A stretch of DNA of 64,000 bases from Gymnothorax reevesii (lineage: Eukaryota > Chordata > Actinopteri > Anguilliformes > Muraenidae). Below are positions 1 to 11,399 of the stretch, piece after piece. Below the pieces are notes generated by a model. That model was not told the origin of the DNA, did no database searches, and saw only the letters and a program-made list of their open reading frames with translations. The position numbers were made by a program, and so were the translations under genes. Numbering within the stretch: position 1 is the stretch's first letter; every line of letters starts with the position of its first letter. The stretch spans positions 17,864,667-17,928,666 of the forward strand of contig CM056587.1 in the NCBI GenBank assembly GCA_029721435.1, read 5' to 3'.

Positions 1-457
1 ACTTGCTAAATGTTCTTTCCGCTGATTCTCTTATTTATTAATTTCTTTTCCAGCCCTTTTTTGCCTGCGTCCCAACTTTTTTGAGACCTGTTGCAGCCAG
101 AAAATCTGAAAAAAGCTCATTTTGTGGATAAAAATGTAAAATGGCTCAGTTTCAACATTTGAAATGTTATCTTTGTTCTATTGTAAAGAACATTTTGGCT
201 CATGTGATCTGAAAGTCATTGCATTTTGATTTTATTCACAATTTACACTTTGTAAGCACTGTGTCACCTGACGAAGTTCATTGTGATCAAAACATTGTTT
301 GATGTTTGTTAAATAAAGAAGTCTCAAGATAAGACTGTGTGCAGGTTTTATCTACTGTGCATGATGTTCTATATTCAACCCGGCACCCGCAGTCAATGTG
401 CATTTTGCTAGACTTTCATCAATTTACACTTTGTCCCAACTGTTTCAGAATTGGGGC
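1..457 (-). mobile_element. Tc1/mariner end fragment, split by a later insertion
   Basis: Bases 1-253 and 421-457 together match the right end (about 20388-20656) of the fuller Tc1-like copy at 19143-20656. Shared landmarks are the run ending in tttgtggataaaaat, the stretch tttcaacatttgaaatgtta, and a terminal repeat reading tttacactttgtcccaact to aattgggg. By comparison with the 19 kb copy this end lies upstream of a transposase read on the minus strand. The rest of the element is off the left edge or lost. No coding capacity remains. Confidence 0.85.
254..420. mobile_element. 167-bp insertion with 14-bp target duplication
   Basis: The 14-mer aatttacactttgt occurs at 240-253 and again at 421-434, exactly where the host Tc1 end is interrupted. 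It therefore looks like a target-site duplication around bases 254-420. The insert contains a CCTGACGAAG-type stretch followed by ttaaataaag, which resembles the 3' tails of some fish non-LTR elements. A duplication of this length is in the usual range for LINE-driven insertion. No poly-A tail or polymerase III box is visible, so the family is unknown. Confidence 0.6.
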
Positions 458-945
458 CACTGGGTTTTCACACAAGTTGGTTCGTGAAGAACGAAATCCG
501 AGCATGTGGTCAACTTGACAAGTGCAAACAGTACTGTGTCTCGCCTGATCACTTGTGATCTGATCACCCAAAACGCATGTAAAAACCGACTGTAAATAGG
601 GCCAAATAGGCACATTTACAATTCTCATTCTAATTCAGAGAGGGGCGGAACTTTTTACTGAACACTAATATGAGTATAAACAATGCCTGCCAACTAACGG
701 CACTCCAAACCAAAAAGCTCAGCCCAGAAAAGATGCTTGATGGTCAAAGGGTTCTCCATCTCTCAAATGGAGCATTAACATGCACTCATGCAAACCAGCT
801 TCGTATCAGCACTGCTTCACAACAACGCATTGGAGTCAACCAAAATATAGACATGACAACACCTGCTACTCAAACCCTTGAAAGAAAGGCAATCAAGAAA
901 CGTAATGTACTAAATAATAATAATAATTAAAACAATAATAACAAG
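458..945. other. No recognised feature
   Basis: An open frame at 670-930 (+) has no recognisable domain and ends in a short (AAT)n run near 917-929. I see nothing else that can be supported here. Confidence 0.5.
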
Positions 946-1350
946 CATGAAATTCTCAGATCTCCTGCCACGGGACGGCTGATATCTGACCTGGAAATAA
1001 AACCTGGTAGAGACGGACGGATGAAAGCACAAAAAGGCACATGTACACAATAACATGTAGATATACATGAAATTTTGTGGCGAAATATTGAACAGTTTGG
1101 AGAACAGGATGGCTGATCACTCTTTGTTTTTGTGCTAGTAGTGTATGGATGGACAGACAGACATAAGTACAGAGTACAGACAGAAGTAAGAAAAGGCACA
1201 TTGACACAAGAAAATATATCCATGCATGAAATTTTGTTAAGAAATATTGGACATTTTAGTTCCGGCCAAGAAAAGACAAAGGCGACGAACAGACTCACGG
1301 ACAGACAGACAACTGAAAGGACGATACTCATTCCCTTATCCCCATCTAAT
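946..1350 (+). repeat. Dispersed modular repeat, two module copies
   Basis: A roughly 65-bp module (gcacatgtacaca ... gaaattttgtggcgaaatattgaac) occurs at about 1037-1105 and again, diverged, at 1195-1262, a spacing of 158 bp. Each is followed by a GGACAGACAGAC-type stretch. A third module is at about 6108-6176, and both loci end in tatccccatcta. Such GACAGACAG-bearing units are common noncoding repeats in fish genomes. Open frames across the block are incidental. Confidence 0.7.
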
Positions 1351-1429
1351 TAGCGGCGAATCAATTTATTCGGCAATGATTAATTACATTTCATAAAAAT
1401 AAAGTAACCTGAATAGGAGGGAAAAAACG

Positions 1430-1635
1430 CTGACTGAAGTGACAGTAAAAGCAAGTGAGTGAAGGAGAGGGGCAGAAAGAAGAGGGAAGGAGAGGATGAA
1501 TAGACAGAAGGAGGAAGAAAGAGAGGGAGGGGAGAGAGAAAGAGTCAGAGAGAGAGAATGTATGTGTGAGAAAGTAGCAACACTCAGCGCGAGCGAGAGA
1601 GAGAGCGAGAGAGAGAGAGAGAGAGAGAGAGACCG
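1430..1635 (+). repeat. Purine-rich GA low-complexity tract
   Basis: Almost pure purine on the plus strand, culminating in an uninterrupted (GA)n run around 1608-1632. The serine/leucine-rich frames predicted on the minus strand arise only from this composition. Confidence 0.9.
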
Positions 1636-1640
1636 CAACA

Positions 1641-1976
1641 TTCACAGAGAAAGTGCGGTGGAACGGGTGATGTGGGCTGATGAAGGTGTGAAGACACCTC
1701 GCGGCGTATCCGGTGGAGTCCCTTTCCCTTCGCCCAGGGAGGACCGAGCGGCCCGTGACACAGCCGGGGAGAAACCTCACAGCACAGCAGCCAGACACCA
1801 GCAGGCAAACAGATGGAGAGCAACACAGAGCCAAACAGCAGCTGCCACACTGAACACAGCCAGACAACAGAAGGGCCACGAGTGCCAACTACCGAAAGCA
1901 CCACTAATCCCACAGCCAGCAGTGCGAGCAGCAACAGCTGTAGTAACCATATACTCGCATTGTTATGCATTTTAGA
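1641..1976 (+). other. GC-richer block with short open frame, possible first exon
   Basis: Directly after the GA tract the sequence becomes GC-richer and free of the usual repeat signatures. Two overlapping plus-strand frames cross it: 1496-1975, and a shorter one with its own ATG at 1813. The second would encode a Ser/Thr/Asn-rich, domain-free N-terminus. No matching splice partner or protein family was recognised, so this may be a first or 5' UTR exon, or simply noncoding. Confidence 0.2.
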
Positions 1977-2439
1977 AACCCAATACGAATCATGGTAGTC
2001 AGCAGCTTTGCTACAGTAAGAGTCCTGCTAACAAAATCCATAGATCCTTTCAATTCCAAATACTTCGAGAAAACAGTTTCACACAATAACTTCAAATTAA
2101 ACTGGTAAAAAATATGATATTTTATTGAGAAGTTACTAACAATAGTCGTGTGGAACAGTTTTGTTTTTCAGAGTGCATTTTCAGATGTCTACAAACACTT
2201 AAGACCCACCGTATGATAAAAATTTCCATTTTCACCCTAAAAATGGACTAAATAGACCACCTCAGCCTGAATGCAGTCCAGTGAGTTAATGGGTTAACCT
2301 GAGCCTTTTCAGTGAGTCTCCAGCTGCGATACACTCTGTATTTAGAAAATGGGTTACAAACTCCAGGTCCGCCTCCCTAGTGTGAAATGTGAGACACGTC
2401 TGCCATCTGAGCTAAGGAAATGGCGGGGAAATTCCACAA

Positions 2440-4785
2440 TCAAACGCGTTACGAGTATATAGATCTAATGAAATGAACTTGTACTAGTAAATGCAGCAGC
2501 GAAAGTGGAGGACGCAGTGCAAAAGTCTGGCAGCTCAATCTCGAATTTGCAAACTATCTACGTCTACTATGGTGAGTACACCGGTGTTTCTACTCTATAG
2601 CTAGGATAAAGGGAAAGCTAGAATCCACCCATAAAGACACATTTGTGGAATGGGTCGACATACCCAAGTGTAGACCGGAGACCGTAGAAATCCGGTGGGT
2701 CTGAGTTTAGAGGGAAACGTGGACAGTGAGGAGCAGCAAAAAGTGGACTAAAAATGTATGGACTGCTTCGGTGTGTATTATAAGGACCTGCTGGTTTGTG
2801 TGCATAACTGTGGTGTGTCGTTAGCATGGAGTAATGAACAGCTTCTGCGCAAGTATATGACGGAGGGGCAAAAGCTCCAGGCTAAACAGCCTTTTCGGAA
2901 ACTGCCTGTGGTAATGGTTTACTTATTGCGCCAGAATGACCAGCGTTTGCTCGCGGAAAATGAGCGCAGTAAGCCGCTTTCACACTGGATGTGAAACAAA
3001 TTTTTCATGCAACAGATTACATTCAAAATCAATGTATTGTCTTTGCATTGACTTAGAATGTAATCTGTCGCGCTAAAAATTTGTTTCGCGTCCAGTGTGA
3101 AAGCAGGTTAGTGGATAGTATGCGACAGCTAGAGAGAGTTTCGGTTATGTTATGAACATAATACAGGTTTTATAGACCGTAAGTTCCGTTACTTGGACAG
3201 TTGCATATGCGGAGCTAGCAAATTGATAACTTCTACAGGAAAGAATTTCCTATTCAATCTCCGCCTTTTTCGGCTTTTTATTAGCCAGAACAATTTCTAA
3301 AGGGGGATGAAATTACGCCACGGCAATGCAGGGAAATCGTTTGTTATACTAGACATGTTAGAGCTTGTGTGTTTCACGATGGCTTTCACCGCAGTAGCAT
3401 CAGAGAGCTAGCCCAGATATTGGTGAAGTATCCAGCTGACCTCGGTCATGGATAAGTAAAACATCATTTCACAAGCACCCAAACACGCACCCCAAGCTCT
3501 GCAAAACCTACATCCGGTCTAACTGCAGCTTTTTCAGCCCATCTCTGCAGACACATACATCGCCTCTCCGGTTAGCAACAGCTGTAGTGGCTACAAACAG
3601 GCAACATTATGATGAAACTGCCACATTGATGCTTACCGAAGTAACACAAGCATATTGAACAGAATTACTGCATACAAGTTAACCAGGAGCATTTTTAAGT
3701 AGCACAGCACGCAAACTCACATGTAGTAGCTGGTAACCGAGAAGTCATAACAACCAGAGACAAAACCTTGCAATACAGGCTTTATAGACAGCAAGTTCCG
3801 TTCCATGGACAGTTGTACCAAGCATCCAAATTACAAACAATCCCCTGATATTAGTCTTGAATATTTAGGACACAAACATTAGCAACAGTAACTTAGCTAC
3901 GTTAACCGCAGTGCTACAGCCACAATCAACAGGCCATCACGTTAGGTAGGCTTATGCCGTAAAAGCAACTTGGAGCTTCTGCGTCTGAGTCACGGACAGT
4001 CGCGACCGATCCAGGCTTTATCTTCAGATATTTTACAAAGCCTGCGTTTGAGGCCAGTTGTTAGTGCCAACTATCATTAGCAGTCCTGCGAGCCACTCAT
4101 GACACATTTGCTTCACTTCCATTATTTGCCGTTATATCGTTACTTACAGCTCGTGGCTCTGAGCGCTTGATCGAAGCAACTGCTACAGGTTTGAGAAGCA
4201 ACTGAAATGCTTATCCAGCGTCAAATTATCCTTTATAAACAAAGCAGTCTTTGGTGAAATGTTGACCAAAAACAGCTGACATTCCCTTTGGCCGTAGCAG
4301 TTTGCCACCAGCAAAAAAAAGCTACCAACTGATTTTTGGTGGCATCCTCTTTTGGAAGAGAAATGGGTGCTTTTCTTTGCTTCCCAAAATAAACGGACGA
4401 GCAGCTTTGGGAGAGATACTGACAAAACTGCATCTCCACAAAAGTGTAGTCGCTACTAAGGCATAGTATAATCTGCGGTTGTTTGTGCCTGCTAGAATAG
4501 TTTCCGGTGTGGGCAGGTCCAGCGCAGTGATTGGCTCTGGCTAGGTCTGTATTAATTGTACGCACTACCTGACGAGAGGTATTGCCCAGATCTTGTGAAG
4601 ATCTCGGGACAAGCTCTTCAGAGAGGAAATCACGTTCACGAAATCACGATCTTGGATTACGGCAAAACCCCTGTATCTTATGTTTAGAAACTTACAGAGG
4701 TTGAGTATGGACATCTAACATCATAACATTACTTATATGTAGGCTATTAAAAGAAGGATTTGCATAATAGGTCCCCTTTAAAGTG
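2440..4785. mobile_element. Probable decayed DNA-transposon region, family unknown
   Basis: This block has a patchwork texture and an imperfect direct repeat of about 45 bp (bases about 3161-3207 and 3771-3817, sharing tatagac and caagttccgtt-like cores). Its right end, around 4755-4785 (ttgcataataggtccccttt), resembles the ends of common fish DNA-transposon repeats. Minus-strand open frames at 4183-4565 could be remnants of a coding sequence but show no transposase motif that I can identify. A MITE is inserted at 2970-3110. The boundaries are approximate. Confidence 0.35.
2970..3110. mobile_element. Palindromic MITE, TTAA-type family, copy 1
   Basis: A near-perfect hairpin whose left arm starts gccgctttcacactgg and runs through gaaacaaatttttc; the right arm is its reverse complement, ending ccagtgtgaaagc. 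The centre carries acagattacattc and its complement gaatgtaatctgt. Flanks read TAA and TTA, a degraded version of the TTAA duplication seen at the other two copies (25752-25894 and 55381-56380). It is non-coding and non-autonomous. Confidence 0.85.
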
Positions 4786-4806
4786 TCTCTCATAAATACA
4801 GAGTTT

Positions 4807-5340
4807 GAGACATTGTCGGCACTGGGAAGTTTCCAGTTTAAACTTCCCTGTTCCCAGCATGGGGCGTATGAGAGCTCTATATTTGCTAAAAACAACAAAA
4901 AGGAGCTTGTTTGTGGTCATTCCTATTACCTGATGTTAACATTATCAGTAAACATTGCATGCCATGTTTATCTGATAGCTAGCCATTGTTGAAATGTTCA
5001 AAATAATGTTACAGCAGGCCATATGGATCACTAGACCATCCCATTGAACAATTGAGTTGCCATCACATTTTAAACTCCGAACGCTTGAATTGTGGACCCA
5101 AAAAACGTGATACTAAATTGATTCCATATCACTGCATATTGAATGAAATTAAGAAGTTGTTCGTGGTTTTTGTCGGCCATTGTGCTTTGACATCACATTC
5201 ACTGAGCAGTCCTGGCGAACTGGGAGTTAAAAATCATACTGGAGCTCCCCAATGGGAATTCCCACTTGAACTGAAGAATTCAAGAGCACTTTTCCAACTG
5301 GGACGTAGGACAATTCCCAGTTTCTGGGATGTCTCCAACA
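4807..5340. mobile_element. Possible MITE with imperfect terminal inverted repeats
   Basis: The left end (gagacattgtcggcactggg near 4807) and the reverse complement of the right end (ggagacatcccagaaactggg near 5335) share a GAGACAT...CTGGGAA pattern. The interior has repeated TTCCCA/TGGGAA blocks and no recognised protein. The match is imperfect, so this is a tentative call. Confidence 0.35.
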
Positions 5341-6007
5341 CAGAATAAGACCATCTGCTAAACGCATAAACTGTAAAATCGTGAAGTGCAAGTAAGCCGC
5401 AAAAAGTTTATGCAGCCAGTTGTTCCCATAACATTTTCCGTCAGCACCCAGCGGCTAGTGCAATAAGCTGGAATGGAATCCCAGTCGCCAACCCGCCCGC
5501 CCCTCCCAGTTCAGTCCAGTGATGACATAGACCCATGGGCCACAACCACTAGTATGTGAAGCAGGATTGGATTTGGTTAAATTTTCTAGAAGCAGGCAGA
5601 ATCGGAGTCATAGAATTTTGTAACACTTTATGCACAGTCCAAAACCCAATAAAACAAAGTGATGCCCCCTCCATTCATTACCCGAGTTGAACCCCTAAAC
5701 AAACCACTCAACTGTAAGAAAATGTGGTATTTAGCCCATTTGATAGGACACTTCCAGCCAGACTCGTACAGACGAATTTCTGCCATTGGGCCAAAGACTT
5801 GCAACAGCTCAGATTAAAACACCAATCATTGCAAGACATTGCTGCTGTATATTAATAATTAAATGCGACGCTCTCTGCCTCTTATTTTTCCCATTTTAAG
5901 GCAGACACACCTCCAGCTGACTGTAACCACAAGTTCTCCTAATATAGGGCAATGAAATGTAAGTAAAACCAGCCATCATATTGAAATGCCAGTTAAACAA
6001 GCTTGAA
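5341..6007. other. No recognised feature
   Basis: I see no exon, repeat family or hairpin that I can support between the preceding MITE-like block and the modular repeat at 6008. Confidence 0.5.
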
Positions 6008-6250
6008 ATACTCTGAACTCCTGATACTGGATGGCAGATATGTGGCCTGGAAAAAAATATGGGACTGAAGGACAGACAGACAAGAGGATGGATGGAGGCA
6101 TGAAAAAGCACATGTGCACATTATGATGTAGCCATATATTAAATTTTGTTGAGAAATATTGAATGATTTGGGAGTTACGGTCTGGAAAAGTAGCGTGACA
6201 GACAGACACATGGAAGGACAACACTCACTCCTATATCCCCATCTACTTTG
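6008..6250 (+). repeat. Dispersed modular repeat, second locus
   Basis: Related to 946-1350. It has the same order of elements: a CTGATA...GGCAGATATGTGGCCTGGAAA head, a GGACAGACAGAC stretch, the gcacatgtgcaca module with aaattttgttgagaaatattgaa, a second GACAGACAGACA, and the end tatccccatcta. One module copy instead of two. Confidence 0.7.
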
Positions 6251-6803
6251 TGGCAGGAATTATAAACATTACACATATGAACTGAAAATAGGAAGGAAAG
6301 TGCCACTCGTTCTGGAAGGCTCACTCCTTCGACCAAGTCACAGCTTGTTTGCGTCCTTATGGCAATGAAGGCTCTTTGGCTTGATGTGAGGAGACAGCAG
6401 TAAAGTGTGGTTGTGAACAACTCTGACAGAGATGGATTTCCCCCAGAACAGAGTCAGCATGAGCTGCAGCAGGCTTTTAGGGTGGATAGATGGGCATTGT
6501 CCTCACCCATAACAAGACAGGACTTGATGACTAGCACTAAGCACTCGCAATTTAAAAAGCAGGTAAATTGTGAACATAAGGCACACTTCAGAGGTAACAG
6601 ACTGAAAAAGCAGAGTCGGTGCCTGAAGGTCTTGTTTGAACTGATCAACACCTTGCCTGCCACAACAAAAATGCATCCTTGAAGCCACCCAATGTAAATA
6701 TCATCCATTTCTGGCAACCAAAGAATAATAGATTTTGCCAGAAACTGCACAGTAATGGTCACTAGATACAGTAGAAGCACATCATATGATGGACCACACT
6801 GCA
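6251..6803. other. No recognised feature
   Basis: Several overlapping short open frames occur on both strands, but none has a domain, a conserved motif or plausible splice sites that I recognise. Confidence 0.5.
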
Positions 6804-6813
6804 GACACATTCC

Positions 6814-7311
6814 TTTTTTTTTTTTTTTTTTTAAATAAATTTGGCATCTCCAATCCCACCCGAATTTGGAATGCCCAATTGGGGAACTATGTACAAAGCT
6901 TGCTCGTATGCGACCCCTTGCTGCCAACTCAGGATAGTGAAGACAGTTCACGGCTCTCCTCCGAAGCACGTGCCTGTCAGCCACTGATTCCTATACACTC
7001 GCTGGTTGAATCTTCGCAAGTTCAGAGCGAGGGCGGAGGATACCCGGACATGAACCAAGCCGGAGTCTTCCTGACGAGCGCCCGTCTGGCCAACAGGAGG
7101 CGCTGGAGCAACGAACAAAGCTGTTATCGAATACCCAAATCCGGCAGTCCCTTCCCAATTTGTAACCCTGTAGCGCGATAGCCAATTGTGCGCTACTCTG
7201 AAAAAGCTGCCGACCCCTGCCGGTGGGTACGCCGAGGCTCGAACCCGCGACGTGGTGATCACTTCTGCACTGCAGTGCAGTGCCTTAACCGTGTGAGCCA
7301 CCCGGCAGCTC
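6814..7311 (-). mobile_element. tRNA-derived SINE, about 500 bp, intact ends
   Basis: Read on the minus strand, the head at 7311 is tRNA-like. A polymerase III A box (tggctcacacgg) lies at 7289-7300 and a B box (ggttcgagcc) at 7236-7245. A long body follows, ending in a T/A run that appears on the plus strand as poly-T at 6814-6832. The element is flanked by a near-perfect 15-bp direct repeat, gacacatNccttttt (6804-6818 and 7312-7326), a target-site duplication as made by LINE machinery. Frames inside it (for example 6948-7445) are not genes. Confidence 0.88.
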
Positions 7312-7381
7312 GACACATACCTTTTTGACACAAAATACAAGAGGAGAACAGGCAAAGTGTGGGTATTATGCGCACGCGCGT

Positions 7382-7383
<2 letters not shown>

Positions 7384-7446
<63 letters not shown>
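7384..7446 (+). repeat. (CA)n microsatellite, about 31 units
   Basis: Uninterrupted AC/CA dinucleotide run followed by a short GAGAGAG. It produces artefactual poly-Thr-His and poly-Cys-Val frames. Confidence 0.98.
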
Positions 7447-7449
<3 letters not shown>

Positions 7450-7569
7450 AGAGCAGAGCCAACGATTACATAGATAGTCCTGGATTATGCAGAGCCCAAA
7501 TTTTCAACTCACAAACCAGAGGACTGTTGACTCAGGCCGACTCAGTCAGAGAGACGGTCCACCCATCTT

Positions 7570-7593
7570 GGGGGGGGGGGGGTGGGGGGGGGG
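7570..7593 (+). repeat. Poly-G tract with one interruption
   Basis: G13, a single T at 7583, then G10. It could form a G-quadruplex, and it is also prone to sequencing error. Confidence 0.95.
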
Positions 7594-7599
7594 AATCAC

Positions 7600-9450
7600 A
7601 CGGCTGGCTAAAACACACAGCGACCTTTGTTTACAGCTGGAGACTGGTACCAGGGCATTAAGGCTCGCACAGAGCATTCCAGAACTCCAGCAAAGAGGGG
7701 CATATCAAGGACCTCAGCTCGAGAGCGCAAGAGCCAGGTGCTGCAAACAGCTTCACAACTCATTAAAAGCTTTACAGTGAGTGAGTGCTTCCTCGCCTGG
7801 AGTGCGGTGTAAAAAGCACAGCCAGGCTTCACTCCAGAGTAATGCAAGGAGGACAGAGCTCCCAATTCGATATTTTTCATTTCATGAGTGCTTTTGGATG
7901 CCTTTCTGCAAACTAAGCATCCTGCTGCACTCTCGGTTCACAGAAACACACTCATGATCATAAAAAGAGAATAACTTAATTTGGAGCGCCACCTTTCTGA
8001 TTGGATGAAGGCAACTAAACGGGAATTCAAGACTCGTAAAGCATACATTAAATAAAGATTTAGACATTTTGAAATGCAGTTATGAATTTGATCAAGAGTT
8101 AGCATTAGGCCACTCAAGAGTCAACAGAGACCACAATGACCAGCGATGCAGCGAGGAATTCTGGCTGTCTTTCCGAATGTTGCTCCTCAGAATCCCACCA
8201 AACTGGAATTTCTGCGGGTCCTCAACTTGAGGGCCAAAGATCAGCCACCACTTTTACTCCACTAGTGACACCCCTGCCCATAAAACAAGACAAGAGCTGG
8301 GCACCTGAAGAGGCTGGCAGCTTCCAGCCAGGCACTGGCAGAACAATCCTGTTTTCCACTTACAAGTTTCTCTAAAGAGCAGTTCCACCTGCCAAGCGCC
8401 AACCGAAGGCGAGTTCAACAGCGTCCTTCAAACAGCATCAATCATAAGTGTAACCGAGCAAGAGGCCGATCCGACAGGGCACTTATCAAGGAACGACGTT
8501 ACCTCCCCTTTCAGAGCACCTGCTAGCGGCAGGCAGTCATTTCATTAGCAGGCCTAAACCATTTACTGCGTTTCAACCATCTGCTAGACGATCAATTAAA
8601 TGGTATCGTGAACACAAAAGCTTATGCTGGACGAGGGAGCAGAAATGAGCGCATTCTAAAGATGCATTTCCTTGGACAGGAGCGTAATTGGGTATGTACG
8701 CGTATTATTAGTGCAGATGGGATGAGTTTACCACAGGGCCATGAAAAGTGCAGTTACATTTAAAATTAAACCGGCTGTATGATCTTAAAATGAAAACTTA
8801 ACCTGAAATCAGAGATAAAGGAATAACTTAACCGTTCCACTATATGAAAAACTGACGTAAATTGGATGCAGTCGGACAGGCGCGTATGGCTACACCAAGT
8901 CTTTCCGCATGTTTGTCATTTCCAATCTGGCATTGTCTACAGTTTAAGCGTTACCGTGGTGATCTTATCAATGGGTGTATCCCAAGGCTATTTAAACTCA
9001 CTAAGCTGGACAACATGCAGCAGCTGTACTCAGTTTTACAACCCTAACGGCAAGAAACCATCTATAGGCTGCATAAGACACGCGTGTGGAGTGAAGTCCA
9101 TGGTGCATAAAATATTTGTTTGTCACCTGTTGATGGGGTCAGAATTAAATATGAAGCTATCCGTGAATTAAAAAGTTTGTACTCTCGGCAACAGCAATAG
9201 CAGCTTAACAGTAAACACAAAGCGCACTGATTTGTGGAAAATGTATATACTTCGCAAGTGGTACGAGGGAGACCGCAAATTTATGTAAGTTTGCACGACT
9301 CACAACCAGCATAGGGCGGTGAGGGGCTCCATCTATTCATTTCGAGGGGGTGGGGTGGCAAATAATTAGTCAATCACTTGTGTATCTTTGAGGCGACGAT
9401 TCCTCTTATGTTGTATTAACACCCGAGCGAAAATTTGGTTGAAGGAAGCA
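7600..9450. other. No recognised feature
   Basis: Open frames here are short, overlap on both strands and have no recognisable domains. I see no repeat signature strong enough to name. Confidence 0.5.
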
Positions 9451-9454
9451 AATA

Positions 9455-9712
9455 CTCTTCGGGAAGAGGCTATTCGCCCCGCAGCGCTTCCGCGCGAAAT
9501 TTCAGAGTGGGGCGGATTATAAAATAAAATCTCTTACTGGCCCAGCTGCTGGGCAAATGGCAGAAGTGCCATTCTGTAATCTGTAATCTGCCGTGCAGTG
9601 GTGTTAACAGCAGAACTACTTCTCTTATCGGCCCCGCTGCGGGACAGATAGCTGACACAATTCCCTCAAATCACCCCCCTGCGGGACGAATAGCCACTTC
9701 CTTTGAGGAATA
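9455..9712. repeat. Small fold-back element with GC-rich inverted ends
   Basis: Left end aagaggctattcgccccgcag (near 9466-9486) and right end ctgcgggacgaatagcc (near 9679-9695) are inverted copies. Between them the motifs ggcccagctgctgggc and ggccccgctgcgggac form further short GC palindromes. It is non-coding and resembles a MITE, but no target duplication is evident. Confidence 0.45.
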
Positions 9713-10150
9713 CGTCGAACAGATCTCATTTTCTATTATTTTTCCACCAAAAATGGGAAGATACAGAAGCTAAACAAACAATTAAATGATTGCTGCCCAA
9801 CAACAGTTATGCTTGTTCTTGTATGCAACAATTCAGTCATTGTTCCAAAACGCCTCACAAATGCATTGTGATTAAACATGTTTGATCAGCAAGGAGTAGT
9901 TCATATTGCAGGCAATGCTTAAGTCCGTCGAACAATCAACTTGTTTTGTTAAGTTTTTTAGTCTAGTGGCACCAGTTGCCATTAGAATTAGCTTGGATAC
10001 AAAAATCTCACACGCAAATCTTGCAAAGTGTAATGCGAACACCCCGCACTGCTTTGATGAAATCAAGCAAATTGTATATATTTTTTGTTCCTGGTTTACA
10101 CAGTAGTATTACAAAGCTCTAATCCATTATAAATAGGACACAAAGTATCG
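9713..10150. other. No recognised feature
   Basis: A/T-rich sequence with short open frames on both strands and no recognised motif. Confidence 0.5.
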
Positions 10151-10179
10151 GGGATCAGAGAAAAAGCGACTATACCTTT

Positions 10180-11200
10180 GATTCAGCCACAGCTACCGGC
10201 AAGAACAATATCACCGTTTTGCGCTCCATGTAGCCCAACAGACCTCGCAAGGCTAGTGAGTTTGGGTGGCGAACGGGTGCGTTCGTCCAGGCTCCGTGAA
10301 ATCAGGGTTAGCGAAGTTAAAAGAAGGGGTTCGGTGGAAGCCACAGCACCTAAGACCGAGCGATCGGGCAATATTTTTGCAAACAAACGCCATCAACAAA
10401 GTCTTGTCCAACCTCGCATCTATCGCAGGCAAAATCAATGCACAAAGCATAGTCGACCTGGAAGAACAGCATCAACTACGTGCAGTCGTGAACACACTGA
10501 AAACGTATCATTTTCCGAATTTTCAGTCCAAGGTTCAAATAATCTATTTAAAATTCCTCACAAAATTTATGGAAATACGCGTCTTTTGAGACCTGCCCAG
10601 TGCAGGCAGAGATTCAGTGCATCGACCACACCAACTTTACGCTCAGTTCGCCGTTCGCTTTCTTTCCCTCTGGCTTCTTACCTTAGTGTTCCGATGTCCA
10701 GTCGAACTAGGCGCGGGGAAAAGGGGAGTGGACACGCTGTGGAGGGGGAGAAAAAACAACCAAACGTGTTTTATAGTTCAGTTGTGCAGTGATACAATAA
10801 ACTGAAAGACAAAATCCGATGAAAGTGCCTTTGTCAGGTCTCCTCTTGCAGGCCCAACTGCTCCGTCTGCTCCCTACAGAAGCTCGCTCGCTCGTTTTCC
10901 CGTCAGTTCAACCCACTGATTTGCTCAGTGACGTCACCGCTGCCGAGGCAGGACTGGCGCTGGAGCGCAGATGAGTAACTACTTTGGGGTGGAATGGGAG
11001 TGACGGACCGGGCACCGTCTCCCTCGAACGAAGTGATGTGATTCCGAACGTGAACCCACACGACCGAGAGCTAACCAACACATCGAAGACTCCGCAAAGA
11101 GTGTTTTCGTACAAACTAACCAGAATTTGTTTGTAATTTGTTTGCGATTGCCCTGGGCCGATATGACGAAGTCGTTCGGGAATGCAATTTCTGCACCATA
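10180..11200. promoter_or_regulatory. CpG-rich block with CRE, candidate promoter
   Basis: CpG dinucleotides are much denser here than in the flanks. The block contains gctcgctcgctcg near 10880 and a perfect palindromic cAMP-response element TGACGTCA at 10929-10936. A 204-codon plus-strand frame (10178-10792) and a 107-codon frame (10266-10589) overlap in different registers; neither encodes a domain I recognise, and high GC can keep frames open by chance. It could be the promoter or first exon of an unrecognised gene, or of a noncoding RNA, in either direction. Confidence 0.35.
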
Positions 11201-11399
11201 CTTCCATTTCAATACATTACAGTCATATAGCCGCGTATTTTAAAGAACGCTGTGCTGTCCTTTCAAAAGTTACATTCCAAAAACCAGAAGTGAAAATGTA
11301 TAGATATAACTTATGCATGTGGAACAAAATGAATCAATAAAAAATACATTAAGACATTCCAGTTAACAAAAACCAACTTCAATACCATTCAATGCTTTA

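Noticed and set aside
1391..1888. 165-codon minus-strand frame rich in Ser and Leu
   Set aside because: Driven by the GA tract; no domain and no start or splice context.
7236..7300. tRNA gene
   Set aside because: A and B boxes are present, but they head a 500-bp SINE with A-tail and target duplication, so it is not a tRNA gene.
6948..7462. Open frames with long Cys-Val runs on the minus strand
   Set aside because: They are translations of the CA microsatellite and the SINE body.
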